A DNA stretch of 8,092 nt from Methylothermaceae bacterium. GTDB lineage: Bacteria; Pseudomonadota; Gammaproteobacteria; Methylococcales; Methylothermaceae. How positions within the stretch are numbered: position 1 is the stretch's first letter; the number at the start of each line of letters is the position of its first letter. The position numbers were made by a program, and so were the translations under genes. The stretch spans positions 1 to 8,092 of the forward strand of contig JALVSV010000529.1 of the NCBI GenBank assembly GCA_027024125.1, written 5' to 3'. Below, piece by piece: positions 1 to 5,175 of the stretch. Below the pieces are notes generated by a model. That model was not told the origin of the DNA and did not search any database. It saw nothing but the letters and a program-made list of their open reading frames with translations.

Positions 1-254
1 CCTACAGGGGCGAACCCGGACCGACAAATTTGTCGGGAACAAATTTGAACAGCCGACAGGCTGGCCCCAACGGGGTGAACCACAGGGAAGTGGTTCATAA
101 AGTCCAGCGAACTTTCGCAGCCGGGCGAGCGTCCAAACCCGGAAGTTTGGGCAAGACTTTCTTGCGCAGCAGGACTGCACAGCAAGAAAGTATTCACGAA
201 GTTTTTCGAAGCAGACCATCTGACCCGGCTTGAATAGATGACGGAGTCCTGATC
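1..254 (+). repeat. Intergenic hairpin-array repeat element, copy 1 (left end cut by window)
   Basis: Non-coding stretch built from consecutive inverted repeats. In order: a perfect palindrome CCGACAAATTTGTCGG (21-36); CAGCC/GGCTG (50-54/59-63); CCCC/GGGG (65-68/72-75); TGAACCAC/GTGGTTCA around loop AGGGAA (76-97); GCGAA/TTCGC (107-118); CCAAAC/GTTTGG around CCGGAA (133-150); and a 10-bp stem ACTTTCTTGC/GCAAGAAAGT (156-165/182-191) enclosing GCAG-CAGGA-CTGC (166-178). The final part, about 184-250, aligns at roughly 80% by eye with 3786-3856, so this is a second copy of the element upstream of dsbB. The partner of its TTTTTCGAAGCAG arm (202-214) would lie before base 1. A 67-codon open frame at 30-233 is not credible as a gene because hairpins cover nearly all of it. 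Family resemblance to dispersed gammaproteobacterial intergenic repeats is from memory. Function is unknown. Confidence 0.7.
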
Positions 255-270
255 CAAACAGCCTGATCGC

Positions 271-299
271 GATTATAGCAAGGCTGCATTTGCTATACT
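271..299 (+). promoter_or_regulatory. Extended -10 promoter of the ClC-tlpA-hemJ operon
   Basis: TGCTATACT at 291-299 is an extended -10 (TGn plus TATACT, five of six consensus bases). The -35 region around 271-276 is poor, which extended -10 promoters tolerate. Transcription would begin near 305-306 and leave a leader of about 26 bases before the ATG at 332. This argues against the in-frame TTG at 290, which sits inside the promoter. The site lies about 50 bases past the end of the repeat element. Predicted from sequence only. Confidence 0.45.
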
Positions 300-331
300 C
301 GATAGCCTGCCGAGCAAACCGTCAAACCATC

Positions 332-1612
332 ATGGACCAACCATCCCTATCACTCTTGTCCGCCCATGCCTGGAAACAAAGGCTGGTGTTCTGGTGTGGC
401 GCCGTCATGGTGGGCCTTTTCATCAGTGCCTTGACCGTGATCAGTGAATTGGCGGTGACTTGGTTGAGGGGATTTTTCCACCAATTTCCCTGGGCGATTT
501 TCCTGATTTGTCCTACTGGGATGGCATTGCTGGTGTGGTTGACCGAACGTTTTTTTCAAGGGGCCGAACGCAGTGGCGTACCCCAGGTCAAGGTCGCTCT
601 GGCCATTCACCATGATCTACAACTGCGTTACCGATTCGTCTCCTTTCGCATCGCCATCGGCAAGGTGTTGCTCACCAATCTGGGACTTCTGGCAGGAAGT
701 TCCGCCGGACTGGGAGGACCGGCCATCCAAATCGGCGCCTCTATCATGACTGCCCTGGGAAAAGCTGCCCGGTTTCCTCCCCACTATCTGGAGCGGGGAT
801 TCATTCTGGCAGGCAGCGCCGCCGGCTTCGCTGCCTTGTTCAGTGCCCCACTGGCTGGAATCATCTTTGCCATCGAGGAACTGGGGCGTTCCTTTGAGGA
901 AAAAATCAGCAGCCTGGTTCTGACCGCAATCATCCTGGCAGGGATGACCGCCTTCATCCTGTTACACCATTACGTCTTTTTGCAGGCTGGTGAAGCCATT
1001 CTTCCCCGGGGTAAGAGCTGGTTGGCCATTCCGGCATGTGGTATTGTCGGTGGTGTGGCTGGAGGCATCTTCAGCAGGCTGATGATCCATGGAAGTGGCC
1101 TGATATCACAACTCTCCATGAGGAGAAGGCTGACAATGGCACTGATTTGCGGCCTGATCCTGGCTGCGGTTCACACGGGTTCAGAAGGACTCACTCTGGG
1201 AACCGGTTATCCCATGCTGAAACACATTCTCACCACCCCTCAATCGGTCGAACCGACCTTTCCTTTGCTGAAATTCCTCGCCACCTTTGCCACCGCCATC
1301 AGCGGCGTTCCAGCCGGACTGTTTGTTCCGTCTCTCTCCGTGGGCGCAGGGCTTGGCGCCAATCTCATGCACTGGCTACCTATCGCTCCCGCATTAGCGG
1401 TGGTACTTCTCACCATGTGCGCCTATTTTGCCGGGATCTTCCAAAACCCCATGACCGCTTTCGTGCTGGTCATGGAAATGACCGATACCCACGAACTGCT
1501 ACTGCCTTTGATGGCAACTTCTTTTATAGCCAGTGGAACCTCCCGCCTGATCAACCATCAACCTCTGTATGAAACCATGACCGCAGCTTATGCCAAACGT
1601 TTTCAACAGTAA
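332..1612 (+). CDS. ClC-family chloride channel/transporter lacking the gating glutamate
   Basis: Integral inner-membrane protein of 426 residues, the ClC core without C-terminal CBS domains. ClC hallmarks are present: R-S-G-V-P with Ser81 (equivalent of the anion-coordinating Ser107 of E. coli ClcA), G-L-F-V-P at 329-333 (the GxFxP motif), the internal proton-relay Glu pair 182-183 in AIEEL, and QPLY with Tyr413 (equivalent of Tyr445). The external gate motif GREGP reads GLGGP, so the gating glutamate is Gly128 and the preceding Arg is Leu. In ClcA, loss of this glutamate abolishes proton coupling and gives passive chloride conduction, so channel-like behaviour is inferred. ATG 332 is chosen because the in-frame TTG at 290 lies in the promoter; no strong Shine-Dalgarno is visible. 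The 3' end overlaps the next gene by 23 bases. Substrate could be another anion. Confidence 0.9.
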   Translation: MDQPSLSLLSAHAWKQRLVFWCGAVMVGLFISALTVISELAVTWLRGFFHQFPWAIFLICPTGMALLVWLTERFFQGAERSGVPQVKVALAIHHDLQLRYRFVSFRIAIGKVLLTNLGLLAGSSAGLGGPAIQIGASIMTALGKAARFPPHYLERGFILAGSAAGFAALFSAPLAGIIFAIEELGRSFEEKISSLVLTAIILAGMTAFILLHHYVFLQAGEAILPRGKSWLAIPACGIVGGVAGGIFSRLMIHGSGLISQLSMRRRLTMALICGLILAAVHTGSEGLTLGTGYPMLKHILTTPQSVEPTFPLLKFLATFATAISGVPAGLFVPSLSVGAGLGANLMHWLPIAPALAVVLLTMCAYFAGIFQNPMTAFVLVMEMTDTHELLLPLMATSFIASGTSRLINHQPLYETMTAAYAKRFQQ

Positions 1613-2093
1613 AATTAATCTTTTACTTGTGCTTCTGCTGGTGGCGGGCGGATTCTGGTGGTTGGCAAGACCCACACCGGTTCCAGCTGTTACCTTGACC
1701 ACCCTGGCAGGCAAAAGAATCGCCCTTAACAAATTAAATGGCAAAGTGGTATTACTCAGTTTCTGGGCCACCGACTGCCCCGCCTGCCTACAGGAAAGAG
1801 CGCTCCTGGAAAGGATCTATCGGCAATTCTCTTCCCGTGGACTGAGGCTATACGCCATCGCCATGCCCTATGACCCACCAAACCGGGTCATGCAATTCGT
1901 CAAGACCCATCCACCCTCCTATCCGGTGGCACTAGATCCCTTTGGCAGGATCAGTCAGGCCTTTGAGGTTGCACTCATTCCCACATCGATCCTGATTTCC
2001 CCTGACGGTTCCCTGGTGTGGCGGCATACCGGCATCCCCGACTTGGATCGATTACAATCCCTCATAGAAAATTTGCTTCACCAAGGAGATTGA
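1590..2093 (+). CDS. Membrane-anchored TlpA/ResA-like thioredoxin
   Basis: Protein of 167 residues. One hydrophobic segment (about 9-26) anchors it with the thioredoxin fold in the periplasm. The active site is W-A-T-D-C-P-A-C, with Cys63 and Cys66 as the redox pair. The cis-proline typical of the fold is Pro131 in LIPTS, and the G-K-V-V-L-L-S-F-W strand before the active site is characteristic of the AhpC-TSA/Redoxin group. CPAC resembles the CxxC of TlpA/ResA-type reductants that act in cytochrome c or oxidase maturation; the actual partner is unknown. The ATG at 1590 lies inside the ClC gene, 23 bases before its stop, in another frame, which suggests translational coupling. No clear Shine-Dalgarno is seen, but a later start would lose the anchor. 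hemJ follows two bases after the stop codon. Confidence 0.85.
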   Translation: MPNVFNSKINLLLVLLLVAGGFWWLARPTPVPAVTLTTLAGKRIALNKLNGKVVLLSFWATDCPACLQERALLERIYRQFSSRGLRLYAIAMPYDPPNRVMQFVKTHPPSYPVALDPFGRISQAFEVALIPTSILISPDGSLVWRHTGIPDLDRLQSLIENLLHQGD

Positions 2094-2095
2094 CC

Positions 2096-2518
2096 ATGTG
2101 GCTCAAGGCCTTTCATTTGATTTTCATGGTGACCTGGTTTGCCGGATTGTTCTATCTGCCTCGCCTCTTCGTCTATCACGCCATGGCTGAAGACCAGATT
2201 GGACAGGAGCGTTTCAAGATCATGGAACGCAAACTGTATTTTGGCATCATGACCCCAGGCATGATTCTGACGTTTGTCTTTGGCTTCTGGATGCTTGGGT
2301 CTTATGCTTGGGACATCTATTCTCAGCAAGGATGGCTACACGTCAAATTGGTGCTGCTTGCAGGACTGGTTGCCTACCATGTGGCTTGTGGCAAATGGTT
2401 GTTCGATTTCATACACAACCGCAATCAACATAGCCATGTGTTCTTCCGCTGGGTCAATGAAGTCCCAGTTCTGTTCCTTTTTGTCATCGTGATCCTGGCT
2501 ACGATAAAACCCTTCTGA
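2096..2518 (+). CDS. hemJ: HemJ-type protoporphyrinogen IX oxidase
   Basis: Small hydrophobic inner-membrane protein of 140 residues with about four transmembrane helices, the usual HemJ size. HemJ oxidises protoporphyrinogen IX to protoporphyrin IX, the penultimate step of haem synthesis, in bacteria lacking HemG and HemY. Family features visible are the N-terminal K-A-F-H-L-I-F with His7, W14-F-A-G-L-F-Y-L-P-R-L, His28 in RLFVYH, the WLHVKL segment with His82 and Lys84, and the C-terminal R-W-V-N-E-V-P-V-L block ending IKPF. The start is set by AAGGAG (2083-2088) seven bases before ATG 2096; the open frame extends upstream to 2018, but that part overlaps tlpA and gives no family match. It is the third gene of the ClC-tlpA-hemJ operon. 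The related CopD family was considered, but length and termini favour HemJ. Confidence 0.88.
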   Translation: MWLKAFHLIFMVTWFAGLFYLPRLFVYHAMAEDQIGQERFKIMERKLYFGIMTPGMILTFVFGFWMLGSYAWDIYSQQGWLHVKLVLLAGLVAYHVACGKWLFDFIHNRNQHSHVFFRWVNEVPVLFLFVIVILATIKPF

Positions 2519-2650
2519 CTCATATTTCTACTACACTTGCAATAAGGGGTAACTACAACGCTGCTCTGGCCTGTTGCCATGCCATGTAGCCCCTTGATCA
2601 GGATCAATCTGGTTCAAGCCTTTCAGGAACCAAACGCTACGGGGGTAAAA
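2519..2650 (+). promoter_or_regulatory. Structured leader with mutually exclusive pairings before the protease gene
   Basis: This gap contains several inverted repeats that cannot all form together. AAGGGG-taa-CTAC (2544-2556) can pair with GTAG-CCCCTT (2586-2595). GTAGC (2586-2590) can instead pair with GCTAC (2636-2640), enclosing TGGTTC/GAACCA (2610-2615/2627-2632) and the palindrome TTGATC-AG-GATCAA (2594-2607). CCCC (2590-2593) is also complementary to the GGGGG Shine-Dalgarno (2641-2645) of the next gene. Such alternatives are typical of attenuators or leaders that hide a ribosome site, but I recognise no known riboswitch class and no good promoter. The first stem could equally serve as a weak terminator for hemJ, although no T-run follows it. 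Confidence 0.35.
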
Positions 2651-3169
2651 ATGATGAAACTGGCGTTGATCTGGAGCCTGGCGATGTCCCTTTCTGCCCA
2701 TGCCAGTGAGACCCGGTTATCTGTCCCTTTGATGGATCGCGGGACAGGGACTCTTTATGTCGCAGGGAAAGTGGGAAACGAGGAGTCTGTCAACTTTCTG
2801 GTGGATACTGGCTCGAGCTTTTCCACGATCAACCAGAAGCTGCTCGAACGCCTACAGGTGCAGGGAGAAGCCAAGTATCTGAGAACCCAGGTCGGCACAC
2901 TGGCTGATGGCACCAGGATCGAGGTCCCCTTGTATCAGGTGCGTCATCTGCAGATCGGAAATAGCTGCACCATCGAAGACATCGAAGTGGCCGTCTTTCC
3001 CAATAATCGGCGGGTGATTCTCGGTCTCAACGTGTTGAGCAGGATCAGCCCTTTCGCCATTTCCGTGGATCCTCCCAGGTTAAGCATGGCAGGCTGCAAC
3101 GTGATCACTGCCGACAATTCCAATCAAATAGAGCCATCCCTGGCAGCTCTCCCTCAAAAAGTCCGATAG
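2651..3169 (+). CDS. Secreted retropepsin-like aspartic protease
   Basis: Protein of 172 residues. A signal peptide of about 18 residues (MMKLALIW...AHA, cleavage after Ala18) predicts export to the periplasm. The mature part carries F-L-V-D-T-G-S-S-F-S with catalytic Asp52 and, near the end, V-I-L-G-L-N-V-L, the hydrophobic-hydrophobic-Gly signature of retropepsin-like folds. As in retroviral proteases there is one Asp per chain, so activity would require a homodimer. Such single-domain DTGS proteases are widespread in proteobacteria, mostly without known substrates. ATG 2651 follows GGGGG (2641-2645) by five bases; ATG 2654 is an alternative. The frame continues upstream to 2579, but that would bury the signal peptide behind unrelated residues. 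The gene converges on the EF-hand gene with a four-base gap, and its stop lies in the loop of a shared terminator hairpin. Confidence 0.82.
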   Translation: MMKLALIWSLAMSLSAHASETRLSVPLMDRGTGTLYVAGKVGNEESVNFLVDTGSSFSTINQKLLERLQVQGEAKYLRTQVGTLADGTRIEVPLYQVRHLQIGNSCTIEDIEVAVFPNNRRVILGLNVLSRISPFAISVDPPRLSMAGCNVITADNSNQIEPSLAALPQKVR

Positions 3170-3175
3170 GGACTT
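3155..3175 (-). terminator. Compact terminator hairpin between convergent genes
   Basis: AAGTCC (3159-3164) and GGACTT (3170-3175) form a perfect 6-bp stem with a five-base loop. On the minus strand the stem runs into TTTTT, as expected of an intrinsic terminator for the EF-hand gene. On the plus strand it is followed by a weaker T-rich tract. The loop holds the protease stop codon, and the stem includes part of the EF-hand stop codon. The stem is short and AT-containing, so strength is uncertain. Confidence 0.45.
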
Positions 3176-3440
3176 ATTTGTCTTTCGCTGTGGAAGCTTC
3201 TGGCTGCATCAGCTGTTCGGTTACGGGCTCCATTTCGAACTGAGCGAACTCCGCAGAATCCAGCTGACCATCCTGGTTCTTGTCCAGTTCGCTGAACCCT
3301 TTGGCCAGCTCAGGTTTTGCTTTTGCTTCTTCGGCACTGATCAAACCGTCTTTATTGGCATCCAGATCATTCAAGGTGGTTCCAGCAAAAACCATTCCGG
3401 AAAACAGGGTGAACATTCCAGCGGCAATAATCTTTTTCAT
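3174..3440 (-). CDS. Secreted two-EF-hand calcium-binding protein
   Basis: Protein of 88 residues with a signal peptide (MKKIIAAG...VFA, cleavage after Ala19), so probably periplasmic. It has two canonical 12-residue EF-hand loops. Loop 1 is D27-A-N-K-D-G-L-I-S-A-E-E38 and loop 2 is D53-K-N-Q-D-G-Q-L-D-S-A-E64, each with acidic or Asn residues at positions 1, 3 and 5, Gly at 6 and Glu at 12. Calcium binding is therefore likely; the physiological role is unknown. The start is fixed by an AGGAG site (plus-strand 3449-3453) eight bases before the ATG at 3440; the frame stays open to 3491, but that would put 17 residues ahead of a perfect signal peptide. The C-terminal tail, after about residue 68, is acidic and Glu/Gln-rich. 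Its leader contains a perfect palindrome at 3467-3481. Confidence 0.85.
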   Translation of the reverse strand: MKKIIAAGMFTLFSGMVFAGTTLNDLDANKDGLISAEEAKAKPELAKGFSELDKNQDGQLDSAEFAQFEMEPVTEQLMQPEASTAKDK

Positions 3441-3466
3441 ATCGTTTTCTCCTAAAGTAGTTACGT

Positions 3467-3481
3467 TTGCATTCAATGCAA
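3467..3481. promoter_or_regulatory. Perfect palindrome TTGCATT-C-AATGCAA in the EF-hand leader
   Basis: Seven-base perfect inverted repeat with a one-base centre, 27 bases upstream of the EF-hand start codon and just ahead of its Shine-Dalgarno. Size and symmetry suit an operator for a dimeric regulator. The single-base spacer makes an RNA hairpin less likely than a DNA site. The cognate regulator is unknown. Confidence 0.35.
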
Positions 3482-3518
3482 CCAAATTCATAGCACATGG
3501 CGTGCCACATTATGTTTT

Positions 3519-3554
3519 AACCAATATTTTCAATACGTTATAAAAAACCAATAT
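3519..3554. repeat. Pair of 9-bp direct repeats AACCAATAT
   Basis: AACCAATAT occurs at 3519-3527 and 3546-3554, 27 bases apart, with the intervening DNA AT-rich. On the minus strand both read ATATTGGTT and lie about 80 to 115 bases upstream of the EF-hand start, in a position where an upstream regulator could bind. I see no convincing -35/-10 pair here. The rest of 3555-3680 holds no gene; it shows only a GATTGTCGC pair (3570-3578, 3648-3656). Confidence 0.3.
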
Positions 3555-3680
3555 AGCGATCGCCCCTCAGATTGTCGCCTTGAAAAGACAGCCGCAACTC
3601 CCAGGAACGCGGCATGCTTAAGATTGCCATGGGCATCAGCCACTTATGATTGTCGCTAGAAAGTAACATATGGATTGATT

Positions 3681-3865
3681 GGATTCGAACCAGGACCACG
3701 TCATCTAAACACGTAAGGGATCGAGTAAAGGGGCAGGTGGTCTGTTTCGAAAGCCTCGCCGGCAGGGACGCCGGCGTGGAGCCTACAAGGAAGTATTCAT
3801 GGCGTTTTTCGAAGCAGATCACCTGCCCCGGGACCGAATAGATGACGAAGCCCTGGGATTCGAAC
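3681..3865 (+). repeat. Intergenic palindromic repeat element, copy 2 (complete)
   Basis: A nested imperfect palindrome of about 185 bases. Outer arms 3684-3706 and 3840-3864 are complementary apart from a short internal stretch, with CGTCATCT/AGATGACG (3699-3706/3840-3847) perfect and TTCGAA at both outer ends. Inner arms 3730-3752 and 3807-3829 form 23 contiguous pairs in a plus-strand RNA (21 Watson-Crick plus two G-U). At the centre, CGCCGGC/GCCGGCG (3757-3763/3770-3776) closes loop AGGGAC, followed by a mini-hairpin TAC-AAGGAA-GTA (3784-3795). GGATTCGAAC occurs at both ends as a 10-bp direct repeat (3681-3690, 3856-3865). The segment 3786-3856 matches copy 1 at about 184-250. There is no transposase, so it could be a MITE-like or REP-like non-autonomous element. 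Its role is unknown. Confidence 0.72.
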
Positions 3866-3936
3866 ACTACTGGCTTGTGGAGAAGGACAACTCAGTTTAA
3901 GGTATACAGGTTTAGTTGACTGACGGGCTAATGAGC

Positions 3937-4416
3937 ATGTCCCTATCACCACGGCTTGGTTTCTTTCTCGGATTCTTGTTCTGCGCTTCCTTAATGGGTG
4001 TCGCCGCCTGGTTCCAGTTCGTAGAAAAACTTGAACCATGTCCGTTGTGTATCACCCAACGGGTATTCGTACTGGCGGTAGGCATCATTCTTTTATTGGC
4101 CAGTATCCACCAGCGTCTTTCAAGGTTCTACGGAACCCTCGCCGGTTTGCTGGCGATGGGAGGCGCAGCCGTCTCTGCCCGTCATGTCTGGTTACAGAAT
4201 CTTCCCGAGGAAGAAGTGCCCGCCTGCGGCCCGGGGCTGGCCTATATCTTCAAACACTTTCCCCTGACTGAAACCATACGCCTCCTTTTCAGCGGTACCG
4301 GAGAATGCAGCGAGGTACTTTGGACCTTTCTGGGGCTGAGCATACCCGCTTGGACACTCGTAGCGTTTCTGGGCCTGGCCTTGTGGTCTTTCTGGAACAC
4401 CTGGTGCAACACATGA
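3937..4416 (+). CDS. dsbB: Disulfide bond formation protein B
   Basis: Inner-membrane quinone reductase that reoxidises DsbA. 159 residues with four predicted transmembrane segments (about 7-28, 43-57, 65-80 and 133-153). Both periplasmic redox pairs are present: Cys35-Pro-Leu-Cys38, followed by I-T-Q-R with Arg42 at the place of the quinone-linked Arg48 in E. coli, and Cys97 with Cys124 (GECSEVLWTFLG) in the second loop. Start choice is uncertain: ATG 3937 has GGG nine bases upstream, while ATG 3931 (two residues longer) is also possible; the TTG at 3916 is unlikely. No dsbA is in the window. The gene lies about 70 bases downstream of repeat copy 2, with a weak TATACA at 3903-3908 as the only -10 candidate. 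It converges on the HNH gene with an 81-base gap that shows no strong terminator. Confidence 0.92.
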   Translation: MSLSPRLGFFLGFLFCASLMGVAAWFQFVEKLEPCPLCITQRVFVLAVGIILLLASIHQRLSRFYGTLAGLLAMGGAAVSARHVWLQNLPEEEVPACGPGLAYIFKHFPLTETIRLLFSGTGECSEVLWTFLGLSIPAWTLVAFLGLALWSFWNTWCNT

Positions 4417-4497
4417 CCGGGGAAAAGCCCTAATCGCACCCATTGTGTTTGTTCTCGCAGATACAGCACCTATCTACTTGGAACAAGAGGGCCACCA

Positions 4498-5100
4498 TCA
4501 CGCCTGATTCATGGCCAATCTTGCATGTAAAGGGCTTTTTCGCGGAAAATGGGCGCGCAAGAATTCCATCTGATCACTCAAAATTTTGCGCCCCTGAAGA
4601 TAAATATATTCTGCATGGGTAGGAACGAAAGGGATCGCAAGTAACTCCAATCCTGCCTGTTCCGGGGTGCGATTGGCCTTATGGTTATTGCATCGCTTAC
4701 AGGCCGCCACGACGTTGGTCCAGTGATCCTGGCCACCTTGACTCAAAGGGGTCACATGATCACGTGAAAGATCACGATGGAGGAATTTTTGCCCGCAATA
4801 CAGACACAAATAATTGTCGCGGCGAAATAAGGCGTGGTTATTGAGGGGAGGGGTGTAATTGGCGTTGCGGGTGCGAGTGAGCTTCTCATGACCATGGGTC
4901 GCAATGATCGAATTGACTTCGATAACACTACGCTTCCCGGTAAGCGCATTGATTCCCCCGTGGAATCGATAGAGAAGTGTTCCGCAGGTATAAGCCACCT
5001 GTTCCAGGTAATACAGTTTCACCGCCTCCTGGTAGCCTATCCATTCCAGAGGCATTCCCGAAGCGTCGGTTCGCAATAATTGCAAGGAAAGGAAATTCAT
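4498..5100 (-). CDS. HNH endonuclease family protein
   Basis: Protein of 200 residues. The HNH/zinc-finger core lies at about 93-145: Cys99-L-Y-Cys102 and Cys134-K-R-Cys137 form a zinc site, Asp114-His115 (SRDHV) supplies the general base, Asn129 lies in WTNVV, and N-N-H140-K completes the beta-beta-alpha metal fold. Residues 1-90 form a separate N-terminal region (LEWIGYQEAVKLYYLEQVAY, then FRGGIN-like FHGGINALTGKRSVIEV) that I recall as recurring in stand-alone proteobacterial HNH proteins whose biological role is unassigned. GGAGG (plus-strand 5105-5109) four bases before the ATG at 5100 sets the start; the frame is open to 5172, but the extra residues look unrelated. No methyltransferase or specificity subunit is adjacent, so a restriction system is not supported. 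It is divergent from priA. Nuclease activity is inferred. Confidence 0.85.
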   Translation of the reverse strand: MNFLSLQLLRTDASGMPLEWIGYQEAVKLYYLEQVAYTCGTLLYRFHGGINALTGKRSVIEVNSIIATHGHEKLTRTRNANYTPPLNNHALFRRDNYLCLYCGQKFLHRDLSRDHVTPLSQGGQDHWTNVVAACKRCNNHKANRTPEQAGLELLAIPFVPTHAEYIYLQGRKILSDQMEFLRAHFPRKSPLHARLAMNQA

Positions 5101-5150
5101 AGAGCCTCCACTCTGATACCGTTCACCACACATCCCGCCTGTTGTCAAAC

Positions 5151-5159
5151 TTATGCACA
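5151..5159 (+). promoter_or_regulatory. Isolated DnaA-box match TTATGCACA
   Basis: Exact match to the DnaA box consensus TTATNCACA, lying directly beside a minus-strand TTGACA (5149-5144) in the presumed HNH promoter zone. It is 162 bases from the three-site cluster before priA. A single nonamer can occur by chance, so significance comes only from the company of the other sites. Confidence 0.35.
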
Positions 5160-5175
5160 CCTGCCTGGTCACTCC

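Noticed and set aside
30..233. Open frame of 67 codons
   Set aside because: It lies wholly inside the hairpin array of repeat copy 1, has no ribosome site and no plausible protein features.
1..254. CRISPR array or integron attC array
   Set aside because: Hairpin units differ in sequence and length, there are no identical repeats with regular spacers, and no attC core sites or integrase were seen.
290..331. TTG start for the ClC protein 14 codons upstream
   Set aside because: The TTG overlaps the extended -10 promoter, so it would not be transcribed; ATG 332 is favoured.
1036..1572. 178-codon open frame within the ClC gene
   Set aside because: Alternative frame of a well-supported membrane protein; its Arg/His/Ser-rich translation is typical of an out-of-frame shadow.
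2586..2632. TPP riboswitch suggested by CCCCTTGATCAGGATC followed by CTGG
   Set aside because: The obligatory CUGAGA element and the conserved THI-box order are absent.
3555..3563. GCGATCGC octamer (HIP1-like)
   Set aside because: A single occurrence; the gene set is proteobacterial, so it is not evidence of a cyanobacterium.
3681..3865. tRNA-like GGATTCGAAC (T-arm complement) at both ends of repeat copy 2
   Set aside because: No pairing T-stem, anticodon arm or acceptor stem can be built around either site on the minus strand.
3538..3867. Open frames on both strands (109 codons minus; 63 codons plus at 3650-3841)
   Set aside because: They overlap the palindromic element; long inverted repeats produce mirrored open frames, and neither has a start context or recognisable motif.
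4417..4497. Terminator between dsbB and the HNH gene
   Set aside because: Only a 3-bp GGG/CCC and a wide GGCCA/TGGCC pairing were found, with no T-run on either strand.
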